The position numbers were made by a program, and so were the translations under genes. Shown here piece after piece: positions 46,136 through 55,172 of a stretch of DNA of 64,000 nucleotides. The DNA is taken from assembly GCA_019455285.1 (NCBI GenBank), contig JACFMS010000001.1, positions 124,001 through 188,000 of the forward strand, in the 5' to 3' direction. Within the stretch, counting starts at the first letter, position 1. Each line of letters starts with the position of its first letter. This stretch comes from Sphingomonadales bacterium (GTDB taxonomy: Bacteria; Pseudomonadota; Alphaproteobacteria; Sphingomonadales; Govanellaceae). Under the pieces are notes generated by a model. It had not been told where the DNA came from, searched no databases, and worked only from the letters and a program-made list of their open reading frames with translations.

Positions 46136-47026
46136 TTAGCCCCACGGCCCGCGGCGAGGCGTGACGCGTAGGGGCGCGGCGGTGCCGCCGCCGGCCATGG
46201 CCATCAGCCGGGCGATGCGGTTTTCTACGTTGGGGTGGGTGGAGAACAGATTGTCCATCGCATGGGCGTGCAGCGGGTTGACGATGAACATATGAGCGGT
46301 GGCCGGGTTGGCCTCGGCTTCCGGGTTGTCGATGCGCGCCGCGCCGTGCTGCAATTTGCCGAGCGCCGAGGCCAACGCCGCCGGCATGCCGCTGATCTCG
46401 GCGCCGCCGCGGTCGGCCTCGTATTCCCGGCTGCGGCTGATCGCCATTTGAATGAGCGCCGCCGCCAAGGGGGCCAGGATCATGACCAAAATCGCCCCCA
46501 CCGCGCCCAAGGGATTGTTGCGGTTGTTGCCGCCACCCATGAAGAAGGCGAAGTTCGCCAGCATGCCGATGGCGCCGCCGATGGTGGCGGCGATGGTCAT
46601 GGTCAGGGTGTCGCGGTTTTTCACGTGCGCCAGCTCGTGGGCCATGACGCCCGCCAGCTCGCGATCATCAAGGAGGCGCAGGATGCCGGTGGTGGCGGCC
46701 ACCGCCGCATGTTCCGGGTTGCGCCCGGTGGCGAAGGCGTTGGGCTGATCGTTATCGATGATATAGACCTTGGGCATGGGCAATTGGGCGCGCTGCGCCA
46801 GTTCGCGCACGATGCCATGGAGGCGGGGCGCGACGGCCGCATCCACGGGCCGCGCCCGATAGAGCCGCAGTACCACCTTGTCGGAGTTCCAGTAGGCGAA
46901 GAAATTCATCGCCAGGGCGACGAGGAACGCCACCACCATGCCGCTCTGACCGCCCACCAGATAGCCGATGACCAGAAAAAAGCCGGTCAGGGCCGCCAAC
47001 AGGATCGCCGTCCGCATGATACCCAT
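46136..47026 (-). CDS. htpX: Membrane zinc protease HtpX
   Basis: This inner-membrane M48 metalloprotease is involved in quality control of membrane proteins. The 296 residues have two N-terminal membrane segments, the zinc motif [10 protein letters not shown], then two further hydrophobic segments and the third zinc ligand in [16 protein letters not shown] at 47026 is chosen because AGGAGG lies about ten bases upstream; ATG at 47035 would touch the ribosome site, and 47017 is also possible. It is the first gene of the minus-strand run to purH. Confidence 0.94.
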   Translation of the reverse strand: MGIMRTAILLAALTGFFLVIGYLVGGQSGMVVAFLVALAMNFFAYWNSDKVVLRLYRARPVDAAVAPRLHGIVRELAQRAQLPMPKVYIIDNDQPNAFATGRNPEHAAVAATTGILRLLDDRELAGVMAHELAHVKNRDTLTMTIAATIGGAIGMLANFAFFMGGGNNRNNPLGAVGAILVMILAPLAAALIQMAISRSREYEADRGGAEISGMPAALASALGKLQHGAARIDNPEAEANPATAHMFIVNPLHAHAMDNLFSTHPNVENRIARLMAMAGGGTAAPLRVTPRRGPWG

Positions 47027-47109
47027 GACTGTCATACCTCCTCTCGCCCGCCGAACATTGGCAGCGGGCGATAATCACCTTATGTAGAGGGAAAGCGGAC
47101 GGCGACAAG

Positions 47110-47274
47110 ATGGAATGGACCATGAACCAGTCAAAGAACGACCAACCGGCGGCGGCGGAGAAGGAAAAGACCGCGCCGGCAGCAGAGAAACCAAAGGAAA
47201 TCGGCGGGCCCAAGGGGCCGGAGCCGACCCGCTATGGCGATTGGGAGGTCAAGGGCATCGTCTCGGATTTTTAG
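47110..47274 (+). CDS. DUF1674 / SDHAF4-like succinate dehydrogenase assembly protein
   Basis: This short frame of 54 residues ends in the hallmark of the DUF1674 family: EIGGPKGPEPTRYGDWEVKG followed by IVSDF and the stop. Mitochondrial SDHAF4 binds flavinylated SdhA and helps it join SdhB; bacterial members are assumed to do likewise. The N-terminal half is Lys/Ala-rich and disordered. The start may be ATG at 47110 or 47122, neither with a strong ribosome site. No sdh genes are near. The sterol desaturase-family gene follows after 9 bases. Confidence 0.85.
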   Translation: MEWTMNQSKNDQPAAAEKEKTAPAAEKPKEIGGPKGPEPTRYGDWEVKGIVSDF

Positions 47275-47283
47275 AGTGACGCC

Positions 47284-48111
47284 ATGACCCTGGCTCAAAC
47301 CCTGGTCGATCAGGAAGCCGCGATCCGCGTGGCGGCCTTCCTGATGTTTCTGGGGGTTTGCGCCGGGCTCGAAGCGTGGCGGCCGGCGCGGCCCTGGCGC
47401 GAACCCCGGTCCCAGCGCTGGCCGCGCAATCTCCTCCTCCTTTTCCTCGATACGGCGATCCTGCGGCTGCTCTATCCCGTGCTGGCGGTGGGCGCGGCGC
47501 TGTGGGCGGAGGCGCAGGGCATCGGCCTTTTTCACCTCCTTGACGCGCCGCTGATTTTGGCCGGCATCCTGTCGTTCCTGGCGCTCGATTTCACCCTTTA
47601 CGCCCAGCACCGACTGCTGCATGCCTCGCCCCTGTTGTGGCGGCTGCATCGCGCCCATCACCTGGACGCCGACCTCGACGTTACCTCCGGCGTGCGGTTT
47701 CACCCCTTGGAAATGGTCTTTTCCATGGCCATCAAGTTGGCGGTGGTGGCGGCCCTGGGCGCGCCCGCCGTTGCCGTGGTGCTGTTTGAGATCCTCCTGA
47801 ACGCCAGCGCCCTTTTTACCCACAGCAACCTGCGTCTGGGCAATGGGCTCGATGCGGCGCTGTCGCGCCTGATCATCACCCCGGCGGCGCATCGCCGCCA
47901 TCACTCCACGCGAGCGGCGGAACACAACCGCAATTTCGGCTTCTTCCTGTCGCTGTGGGACCGGCTCCTTGGCACCTTTCTGCCTGGCGCGGCAAAACTA
48001 CCGCTTGAGTTGGGGCTGGGTTTTGCGCCAGGATCGGACCGGTTGCGCTTGCCCTCGCTCATCGCCGACCCCTTTTTGTCGGGTCCCGATGCCGAGGCGG
48101 AAAAGAGATAA
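47284..48111 (+). CDS. Sterol desaturase/fatty-acid hydroxylase family protein
   Basis: This membrane diiron enzyme of 275 residues has four or more hydrophobic segments. It has the three histidine boxes of the family: HRLLH (109-113), HRAHH (122-126) and HRRHH (203-207), plus single histidines at 140 and 180. Members hydroxylate or desaturate lipids, sterols or carotenoids; the substrate here is unknown. It is probably cotranscribed with the SDHAF4-like gene upstream and sixA downstream. The start ATG at 47284 has a weak GAG. Confidence 0.87.
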   Translation: MTLAQTLVDQEAAIRVAAFLMFLGVCAGLEAWRPARPWREPRSQRWPRNLLLLFLDTAILRLLYPVLAVGAALWAEAQGIGLFHLLDAPLILAGILSFLALDFTLYAQHRLLHASPLLWRLHRAHHLDADLDVTSGVRFHPLEMVFSMAIKLAVVAALGAPAVAVVLFEILLNASALFTHSNLRLGNGLDAALSRLIITPAAHRRHHSTRAAEHNRNFGFFLSLWDRLLGTFLPGAAKLPLELGLGFAPGSDRLRLPSLIADPFLSGPDAEAEKR

Positions 48112-48125
48112 GGCCGTTGGCAGAG

Positions 48126-48650
48126 ATGAAAACCCTGATCCTGATGCGTCACGCCAAATCGGATTGGAGCGGCAGCGAGCTTAGCGATCACGATCGGCCG
48201 CTCAACGCCCGCGGCTATGAAACGGCGGAGCGTCTGGCCGCCTTTCTGAAGGATCAGGCGATCAAGCCGAGCCGCATCTTATGCTCCACCGCGCGCCGGG
48301 CGCGGGATACCTTGGCGCCGATCCTGACGGCCGATGGCGCGCCGCCGCCGGTAGACTATGACGAGCGCCTTTACATGGCGACTGCGCCCCGGTTGCTGAA
48401 AATCGTGCAGGGCCTCTCCAATGCTGATGACGTGGTGCTGGTGATCGGCCATAACCCCGGGCTTCACGCCCTGGCGCTGGCGCTGGCCATGGGTCCGGCG
48501 GATGGCGACCGGCAGGCGCATCAGGATCTGGCCAACAAATTTCCCACCGGAGCGATGGCGATCCTGCGCTTTACCACCGACAGCTGGCGCAAGGTTGATC
48601 CCGGCTGCGGCGCGCTGGTGGATTTCATCCGCCCCAAGGCGTTCACCTAA
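48126..48650 (+). CDS. sixA: SixA-type histidine phosphatase
   Basis: This small phosphohistidine phosphatase of 174 residues belongs to the branch-2 RHG superfamily. The catalytic motif is LMRHAKSDWSG (His9), with the second histidine in VVLVIGHNPGLHALAL and Arg in CSTARRARDTL. SixA removes phosphate from the nitrogen-PTS carrier or from HPt domains; the actual target here is unknown. ATG at 48126 is chosen because the product begins at the conserved MKTLILMRH; TTG at 48117 is an alternative. Its stop overlaps the flavin reductase stop by 4 bases. Confidence 0.88.
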   Translation: MKTLILMRHAKSDWSGSELSDHDRPLNARGYETAERLAAFLKDQAIKPSRILCSTARRARDTLAPILTADGAPPPVDYDERLYMATAPRLLKIVQGLSNADDVVLVIGHNPGLHALALALAMGPADGDRQAHQDLANKFPTGAMAILRFTTDSWRKVDPGCGALVDFIRPKAFT

Positions 48651-49180
48651 GTCGTCCCCACCCCGCCGAAGCGGCCGGCAAAAAACGTCAGCGGCGCGCC
48701 GCCGGGCACGGCGAAGCGTTCCACCCTGGCAATCAGGATATGATGATCGCCGGCCGGCGCCACGGTTTCCAGCAAGCACTCGAAAATCGCCATGACGCCG
48801 CCCAGGAGCGGCACGCCGCCAAGGCCACGGCCAATTTCCAGTTCGGGCTCGACGGCGGCGAAGCGATCAACGCCGGGCCGCCCGAAATGCCGCGCCAGCG
48901 CCGCCTGGTCTTGCCCCAGGATGTGCACCGCAAACCGCACCCCGACGGCAAAAGCCGCCACATGCTGCGATCCAGCGGCGATGCTCCATAAAATGAGCGG
49001 CGGGTCGAGCGAGACCGAGGCGAAGGAATTGACCGTCAGCCCGATGTCCTTGCCGGCGGCATCAAGGGTGGTGATGATGGTCACCCCGGTGGCGAATTGG
49101 CCGAGCGCATCGCGCAACGCCCGCCGCCCGGCTTCAGAAGCGTCAGGCGTTACAAAAACAGGGACAGCGGGGGAAGGCAT
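48647..49180 (-). CDS. Flavin reductase-like FMN-binding protein
   Basis: This split-barrel protein of 177 residues has the flavin reductase pattern: LRDALGQFATGVTIITTLD near residue 22, GLTVNSFASVSLDPPLIL and a late GDHHILIARVERF. Such proteins reduce FMN or FAD for a partner monooxygenase. No partner oxygenase is adjacent on this strand. ATG at 49180 follows GGAGAAAAG. The gene stands alone, convergent with sixA. Confidence 0.88.
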   Translation of the reverse strand: MPSPAVPVFVTPDASEAGRRALRDALGQFATGVTIITTLDAAGKDIGLTVNSFASVSLDPPLILWSIAAGSQHVAAFAVGVRFAVHILGQDQAALARHFGRPGVDRFAAVEPELEIGRGLGGVPLLGGVMAIFECLLETVAPAGDHHILIARVERFAVPGGAPLTFFAGRFGGVGTT

Positions 49181-49314
49181 GGGGGCTTTTCTCCGGTCTG
49201 GCGCCCTGGTGGGCGCTCTATCGATGTTAGACGAACTTTAAACCAGGCGTGATATGCTGCAAACTAAAGTATGGTTATTTTTCTTTGCAAGAATAAGCCT
49301 TAACGGCATCCGAT

Positions 49315-51774
49315 ATGCGTGAAAAGGAGCTTAGGCTGGCGCTGGTGTGTTACGGCGGGGTGTCCCTCGCCGTCTACATGCATGGCGTGAACAAGGAAAT
49401 CGTCAAGCTGGCGCGGGCATCCGCCGCCTACAACCGCTCGCCCGATCATGCCGTGCGTCAGACCGGGGACTATGCCGAGCATGCCCCGCCCCGCGGCGAC
49501 CCGGCGGACAGCGAGGTCATCTATTTCGACGTCCTCAAGGCCCTGGGCAAGTCCATCGACCTGCGCATCATCGTCGATGCGGTGGCGGGGACGTCGGCCG
49601 GCGGCATCAACGGTATCTTCCTGTCTCGCGCCATCGCCCATGACCTTGATTATGACGGGCTGCGTCACTTGTGGCTGCAGGAGGCCGACGTCGCCCGGCT
49701 GTCCACCGCGCCGGAGCCGCGCGGCATCTGGAATCAGCTGCTGATCAAGCCGGTGGTCAAATTCGTCACCCGCCGCATGTTGGGCTCCAAGGGCTTGGGC
49801 GCGCGGGTCAGCGAAAAGCTGCCGTCGCTGGTGCGGCTGCGCACCCTAAAGCCGCCATTCGACGGCGTTCATCTGGTGCGCATCCTTTATGACGCGCTCG
49901 TCGGCATGGGCCGACCGCGGGCAACGGAGGCGTCCTTGATGCCATCGGGCCATCGCCTCGACACCTACGTCACCGTCACCGATTTCTATGGCTTTCTGCG
50001 GCAACTGCCGCTCCATGACCCGCCGATGATTTCCGAGCTGGAGCATCGCCACACCTTGACCTTCACCTTCGTGCGCTGGCGCAACGGCGAGATCGAAAGC
50101 GACTTTGATCATGATGGCGTGCCGGCGTTGACCTTCGCCGCCCGCGCCACGTCGAGCTTTCCCGGCGCGTTTCCGCCGGCCAATTTGAGCGAGATCGACA
50201 CCGTGCTCGATGAGCGCGGGTTGGTATGGCGGGCCAAAGACCGTTTCTTCGTGCGCAATTTCGGCGATTACCTGCGCGCTGGGCTCGATCCGCACCGCAC
50301 CTCGTTCATCGATGGCGCGGTGCTCAACAACAAGCCGTTCGCCGCCGCCATCCGCTCCATCCACGGCCGCCCCGCCTATCGTGAGGTCGACCGCCGCATC
50401 GTCTACATCGATCCCCATCCCGATGAGCTGATGCCGCCGCCCTCCGGCGTCACGCCCAATTTGTGGCGCACCTTGAAGGCGGCGCTGTCGGATATTCCCA
50501 GAAACGAGCCGGTGCACGACGACCTGGCGGAAATTCAGGCCTTCAACAAGCAGGTGCAGATGGTGCGCGCGGTGATCGACGCCATCCGACCGCAAGTGGG
50601 CAGCATGGTGCGCGAAATCGTCGAAGCGGTGGAAGACAAGGAAGTCACCACCGAGACCATTCGCTTATGGCGCATCGGCGCCAATTCGCGCGCCGCCCGC
50701 GACGCCGGCTATTCGTTTGAAGGCTATACCCGGCTGAAGATTCAAACCGCGGTACGCTATTTGTCGGGCATTGTCGCCGATATCTGCGGCTTTGCCTGGG
50801 AATCGCCGGCGCATCGCAAGCTGCATCACATTCTGGAAACGTGGGTGTTCAAGGATCCCCTGGATAATCGCGGTACAGTACCTGATTACGCCCGGCGCGA
50901 TCCTGCAAGCTTGCCCAACTGGGTGCGGTTCTTGACCACCTTCGACATCGATTACCAGCGCCGGCGGCTGCGCTTCGTCATCAGTGAACTTAATCGACTT
51001 TATCATCGCGGCGAGGAGGACGAATGGCGGGCGATGAATTTGCATCGCCTGGATGCGCTCAAGGCCAGCTTCTATGATTGCCTGACCGACCTGCGGGAAT
51101 ATGACAGCGGTACTTTTGCTTCGCCGGAGTTGCGCGGCAAGTTTTATCGCACCTTCGCCGATCTAGAAAACGGCGCCGCCGATGACAACCGCGCCTTCGA
51201 CGCCAAGGCGTTTTGCGCCACCCACCTTGCCGAGATCGATGCGGCGCTGGCCGAGCTTTCCGCCGAGATTGGCCTGGAGAAGAAGAAGATCGACGCCGAC
51301 GCCATCCTCGCCGAAGTCCACAGTCCCGATTGGCCGCCGGCGCTGGCCCATGAGTTGGTGGAAAGCTATCTCGGCTTTCCGTTCTGGGACGTTATCACCT
51401 TTTCCATCATGGGCAGCCGCGAGGTGGGCGAGTTCAACGAAATCAAGGTCGACCGCATCAGCCCCAACGACGCCAAGTCCTTGGTCCATGGCGACGCCCG
51501 CGCGCTCCTCAAAGGTGTGGCGATGCGGCATTTCGGCGCCTTTTTCAGCCGCAAGGACCGGGAAAACGATTATCTCTGGGGCCGCTTGAACGCCGCCGAG
51601 CGGCTGATCGACATTCTCATCGACGCCGGGCGGCAGGAGGGCGGCGGGCCGGAACTCAACGTTACCGAATTCAAGCGGCAAATCTTTCAGGCCATCATCA
51701 ACGCCGAACGACCGCACCTGCCGGCCAGCGAATCCCTGATCTTGAAGCTCGATGAACGCGTGAAGGCGCTATAG
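49315..51774 (+). CDS. Large patatin-like phospholipase (DUF3376 type)
   Basis: This 819-residue protein has an N-terminal patatin domain with the oxyanion motif GGVSLAVYMHG, the nucleophile S94 in GTSAGG and the catalytic aspartate D333 in SFIDGAVLNN. The C-terminal 450 residues match the extension seen in patatin-related proteins with DUF3376; their function is unknown. It is likely a lipid acyl hydrolase. There is no signal peptide, so it probably acts in the cytosol or at the inner membrane. The upstream 130 bases are AT-rich and should hold its promoter. The ribosome site at 49315 is weak. Confidence 0.87.
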   Translation: MREKELRLALVCYGGVSLAVYMHGVNKEIVKLARASAAYNRSPDHAVRQTGDYAEHAPPRGDPADSEVIYFDVLKALGKSIDLRIIVDAVAGTSAGGINGIFLSRAIAHDLDYDGLRHLWLQEADVARLSTAPEPRGIWNQLLIKPVVKFVTRRMLGSKGLGARVSEKLPSLVRLRTLKPPFDGVHLVRILYDALVGMGRPRATEASLMPSGHRLDTYVTVTDFYGFLRQLPLHDPPMISELEHRHTLTFTFVRWRNGEIESDFDHDGVPALTFAARATSSFPGAFPPANLSEIDTVLDERGLVWRAKDRFFVRNFGDYLRAGLDPHRTSFIDGAVLNNKPFAAAIRSIHGRPAYREVDRRIVYIDPHPDELMPPPSGVTPNLWRTLKAALSDIPRNEPVHDDLAEIQAFNKQVQMVRAVIDAIRPQVGSMVREIVEAVEDKEVTTETIRLWRIGANSRAARDAGYSFEGYTRLKIQTAVRYLSGIVADICGFAWESPAHRKLHHILETWVFKDPLDNRGTVPDYARRDPASLPNWVRFLTTFDIDYQRRRLRFVISELNRLYHRGEEDEWRAMNLHRLDALKASFYDCLTDLREYDSGTFASPELRGKFYRTFADLENGAADDNRAFDAKAFCATHLAEIDAALAELSAEIGLEKKKIDADAILAEVHSPDWPPALAHELVESYLGFPFWDVITFSIMGSREVGEFNEIKVDRISPNDAKSLVHGDARALLKGVAMRHFGAFFSRKDRENDYLWGRLNAAERLIDILIDAGRQEGGGPELNVTEFKRQIFQAIINAERPHLPASESLILKLDERVKAL

Positions 51775-51784
51775 GTCCCAGGCT

Positions 51785-51866
51785 GTCATTGCGAGCCCCT
51801 GCAAGGGGCGAAGCAATCCATGCCTGTTCTGGATCGCTTCAGTCGCTATCGCTCCTTCGCGATGAC
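51785..51866. repeat. REP/MITE-like intergenic palindromic repeat, family A
   Basis: The element starts GTCATTGCGAG and ends CGCGATGAC, with inner arms GAAGCAATCCA and TGGATCGCTTC. A GCCCCT-GCA-AGGGGC hairpin lies in the left arm. It fills the gap between two convergent genes. Arms of this kind are common dispersed repeats in Proteobacteria. Confidence 0.7.
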
Positions 51867-51891
51867 AAGGAAAAAACTTTGCCAACCTGCC

Positions 51892-52233
51892 TTACACATG
51901 AAACGACTCGCCGCAGCCGCAGCTGCCTTTGGCATTGGGATTGTTGAAGGTAAAGCCGCTGGTAAAGGTGTCTTGGACGAAATCCATCTCGGAACCGATC
52001 AGATATAACAGCGACTGCGGGTCGATAAAGACCTTCACCCCTTTATCCTCGATCACTTCGTCCGCCGGATTTATGTCGTCCACATAATCAACTGCGTACG
52101 CCAATCCTGAGCAGCCCTTGGTCTTGGTGCCAAGCCGCACCCCGTGGCAGGGTTTGCCGCGCGCCGCCAGCAGTTCGCGGATGCGCGCCGCGGCGGCGTC
52201 GGTCAAGGTAATCGCGCTTTTTGCCTGGGCCAT
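51892..52233 (-). CDS. sufA: Iron-sulfur cluster carrier, SufA/IscA type
   Basis: This A-type carrier of 113 residues receives new Fe-S clusters and passes them to apoproteins. The three conserved cysteines are in TKGCSGLAY and near the end in GSCGCGESF. It is the last gene of the suf operon and follows sufT by 17 bases. ATG at 52233 follows GGTGAG. Whether it acts as SufA, IscA or ErpA is not certain, but the position favours SufA. Confidence 0.92.
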   Translation of the reverse strand: MAQAKSAITLTDAAAARIRELLAARGKPCHGVRLGTKTKGCSGLAYAVDYVDDINPADEVIEDKGVKVFIDPQSLLYLIGSEMDFVQDTFTSGFTFNNPNAKGSCGCGESFHV

Positions 52234-52250
52234 GTTGACTCACCGATTGT

Positions 52251-52661
52251 TTACAAAAACCCGAGTTCGAGGCGGGCGGCTTCCGACATCATGGTCTGGT
52301 CCCACGGCGGATCCCACACCACCTCTACCTTGACGTCCTTCACCCCGGCCACGTCGCGGGCCTTGAGCTCCACCTCGCCGGGCATGCTTTCCGCCACCGG
52401 GCAATGCGGCGTGGTCAAGGTCATGACGACGCGCACGTTGCCCTCGCGGTCGGCGATCAGTTCATAGATCAAGCCCAGCTCATAAATGTTGACCGGAATT
52501 TCCGGGTCATAAATATCGCGCAAGGCGTCGGCGACGCGCATTTCAAGATCAACGTCGCGCTCTTCCTCCGACAAAGTCGGGGCCGGCGTTGGCACTGCCG
52601 GCTTGGCGTCGTCGTCTTCCGACTTGCCTAGGAATGCATCGAGAAACTTTGCGGGGCACAT
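52251..52661 (-). CDS. sufT: SUF-associated MIP18/DUF59 protein
   Basis: This 136-residue protein has the DUF59 core (about 40-130): ALRDIYDPEIPVNIYELGLIYEL with DPEIP, and MTLTTPHCPVAESMP with the conserved cysteine. The first 35 residues are a variable Pro/Ala tail. SufT helps mature Fe-S proteins when demand is high. It lies between sufS and sufA. ATG at 52661 follows AGGGAAG. Confidence 0.93.
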   Translation of the reverse strand: MCPAKFLDAFLGKSEDDDAKPAVPTPAPTLSEEERDVDLEMRVADALRDIYDPEIPVNIYELGLIYELIADREGNVRVVMTLTTPHCPVAESMPGEVELKARDVAGVKDVKVEVVWDPPWDQTMMSEAARLELGFL

Positions 52662-52677
52662 ACTTCCCTCATCCTCA

Positions 52678-53934
52678 TCAGGCGAAAATTTTTCGCACTT
52701 TGTGCAGGCCTTCGATCAGCGCATCCACATCCTGGCGCGAGGTGTACATGCCGAACGAAGCGCGCGCGGTGGCGGCGATATCGAAGAAATCCATCACCGG
52801 CTGCGCGCAATGGTGGCCGGTGCGAATGGCCACGCCGTCGCGGTCGACGATGGTGCCGATGTCGTGGGGGTGAGCGCAATCCATGACAAAGGAAATCAGC
52901 GAGCCATGATCGCGGGCGCGGCCGATGATGGTCACCCCCGGCACTTCCTCCAGCCGGCCCCAGGCGTAATCGAGGATGGCGTGTTCATGGGCGGCGATGG
53001 CGTCCATGCCGATCGAATTTACATAATCGATGGCGACGCCGAGGCCGATGGCGCCGACGATATGGGGCGTTCCGGCCTCGAATTTATGGGGCAAATCGTT
53101 GTAATCGGTCTTCTCGAAGGTGACCGTGCGGATCATCTCGCCGCCGCCTTGATAGGGCGGCATGGCGTTAAGGAGCGCCGCCTTGCCGTAAAGCACGCCA
53201 ATGCCGGAGGGTCCGTAAAGCTTGTGCCCAGTGAAGACATAAAAATCGGCGTCTAGCGCTTGCACATCGATGCGCATGTGCTGCACCGCCTGGCAACCGT
53301 CCACCAGCACTTTCGCGCCCGCGGCGTGCGCCTTCTTGATGATCGCAGTGATGGGCGTGATGGTGCCCAGGGAGTTGGACAGTTGCGTGATGGCCACCAG
53401 CTTGGTTTTCGCCGACAGCAGCTTTTCAAATTCATCCAGCAAAAAATTGCCGTCGCGGTCGATCTCGGCCACGCGAATGACGATGCCGGTCTGATCGCGC
53501 AACAACTGCCATGGCACGATGTTGGAGTGATGCTCCATGCGTGACAGAATAATTTCGTCGCCGGCTTTCAAAAAGGCGCGGCCGTAGGTTTGCGCCACCA
53601 GATTGATCGCTTCGGTGCCGTTGCGCACGAAGATGATTTCTTTGTCGGACGCGGCATTCAAAAACGCGCGCACTTTTTCCCGCGCATCCTCGAACGCCTG
53701 CGTCGATTTCTGGCTCAGGTAATAGACGCCGCGATGGATATTGGCGTATTCCGCTTCATACACATGACGCACCGCGTCGATCACGACACGCGGCTTTTGC
53801 GCGCTGGCCGCGCTGTCAAGAAACGCCAACGGCTTGCCGTAAACGGTGGTGCCGAGAATGGGAAAATCGTCGCGCACACGGAGCACGTCATAGGGCGCGG
53901 CGTTGCTGGATTTGGCGAGAACGTCCATGGTCAT
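52678..53934 (-). CDS. sufS: Cysteine desulfurase SufS
   Basis: SufS takes sulfur from cysteine for Fe-S cluster assembly. This PLP enzyme of 418 residues shows the lysine motif VFTGHKLYGPSGIGVLYGK, the catalytic cysteine in RTGHHCAQPV, and the N-terminal YLDSAASAQKP-like FLDSAASAQKPRVVIDA. The ATG overlaps the sufD stop by 4 bases and follows GGAGAGGGG. No sufE is encoded in the operon, so the sulfur acceptor must lie elsewhere. Confidence 0.96.
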   Translation of the reverse strand: MTMDVLAKSSNAAPYDVLRVRDDFPILGTTVYGKPLAFLDSAASAQKPRVVIDAVRHVYEAEYANIHRGVYYLSQKSTQAFEDAREKVRAFLNAASDKEIIFVRNGTEAINLVAQTYGRAFLKAGDEIILSRMEHHSNIVPWQLLRDQTGIVIRVAEIDRDGNFLLDEFEKLLSAKTKLVAITQLSNSLGTITPITAIIKKAHAAGAKVLVDGCQAVQHMRIDVQALDADFYVFTGHKLYGPSGIGVLYGKAALLNAMPPYQGGGEMIRTVTFEKTDYNDLPHKFEAGTPHIVGAIGLGVAIDYVNSIGMDAIAAHEHAILDYAWGRLEEVPGVTIIGRARDHGSLISFVMDCAHPHDIGTIVDRDGVAIRTGHHCAQPVMDFFDIAATARASFGMYTSRQDVDALIEGLHKVRKIFA

Positions 53935-55163
53935 GCCCCCTCTCCCCGGCCCGTCATCCAGCGCCCGACGCGATCGATGTTACGCTCACGTAACGACTCG
54001 TCCGAGATGGTCTCCAGGACCTCGCCGATGAAGGCCTTGACCAGCATCGAGCGCGCTTCCGCCGGCGGCACGCCGCGCGCTTCCAGGTAAAACAGCATGT
54101 CGGGGTCGAGCTCGCCGACGGTGGCGCCATGGCTGCACTTGACGTCATCGGCATGGATTTCCAGCTCCGGCTTGGCCGCCGCTTCCGCCGTGCGCTGCAA
54201 TAGGAGGCTGCGGGTCGATTGCGCCGCATCCGTACCTTGGGCATGGGGCGCCACATAGACCCGGCCTTGAAAGGCGGCAAAAGCTTTGTCGTCTAAGACG
54301 CCTCTATAAAGCTGCCGGCTGCGGCAGCGCGGGACCAAGTGCGATACCTCGCTGCGGACATCGATCCGGGTCTCGCCGCCGCCGAGATAGGCTCCGGCCA
54401 GCTCGGCCGCGCCGTCCTCGCCAATGAAGTCCACCAGCGTCTCGCGCCGGATGGAGCGGCCGCCGAGGATAAGCTCGGTCGAGGCGAACCGCGCCGCCTT
54501 GCCGACAGTGGCGGCGATGACGCCGGTGTGAAGCGCCTGCTCGCCTTCGCTTGCCACACTGATCAGCCGCGCTTCCGCCCCCTCGCCCAGGGTGATGTCG
54601 ACCACCGGGTTGCTCCAATAGCGCTTGCCGGCGCTGCCGGCGAAGATCAGTCGGAGGTCGGCGCGCGCCCCGGCGGCGACCTTAATGGCAATGCGGGGAT
54701 GGGCCATCTCGCCGTCGCCGGCGGGCAGGGTCAGCGACGCCACCGTCAACGTCTTGGCCTCGCCGGCTGCGATCGTGATCACGGCGGCGCGCGGCGTCAG
54801 CGCTTCATTGAGCGTCGCCAGGCTATGGGCGTGCAGCGCACCCGCCGCAGCCGCCGCCACAGGCTCGACGCCGTTGTCATCAAGGACGCGGCCGTTGGCC
54901 AGCACGAGGCTGGTCGCCGGATCAAGGGCAAGCTCGGAGAGGAGCGCTCGCGCCGCGGCGCCATCCGCCGGCGCCGCCATGGTCCAGGATTCGCGGCTGA
55001 ACGCGCCAACGTCGGCGTAATGCCATGCTTCTTGCGCGCGCGCCGGCAGACCTAATTCCACAAAGCGCCGCCACAGCGTCTCGCTCGCCTGCATGTGCTC
55101 GAACGCGGGACGGAACATCGCCGTCTTGTCGTCGTTGGTTTGAGATGCAGATTGCGTTTTCAT
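53931..55163 (-). CDS. sufD: SUF scaffold subunit SufD
   Basis: SufD pairs with SufB and SufC in the scaffold that builds Fe-S clusters. The 410 residues are mostly a right-handed beta helix. Family marks are DDKAFAAFQGRVYVAPHAQGTDAAQ, LEIHADDVKCSHGATVGELD with the conserved Cys-His, and LEARGVPPAEARSMLVKAF near the end. It follows sufC by 9 bases. Confidence 0.95.
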   Translation of the reverse strand: MKTQSASQTNDDKTAMFRPAFEHMQASETLWRRFVELGLPARAQEAWHYADVGAFSRESWTMAAPADGAAARALLSELALDPATSLVLANGRVLDDNGVEPVAAAAAGALHAHSLATLNEALTPRAAVITIAAGEAKTLTVASLTLPAGDGEMAHPRIAIKVAAGARADLRLIFAGSAGKRYWSNPVVDITLGEGAEARLISVASEGEQALHTGVIAATVGKAARFASTELILGGRSIRRETLVDFIGEDGAAELAGAYLGGGETRIDVRSEVSHLVPRCRSRQLYRGVLDDKAFAAFQGRVYVAPHAQGTDAAQSTRSLLLQRTAEAAAKPELEIHADDVKCSHGATVGELDPDMLFYLEARGVPPAEARSMLVKAFIGEVLETISDESLRERNIDRVGRWMTGRGEGA

Positions 55164-55172
55164 GTCAACCTG

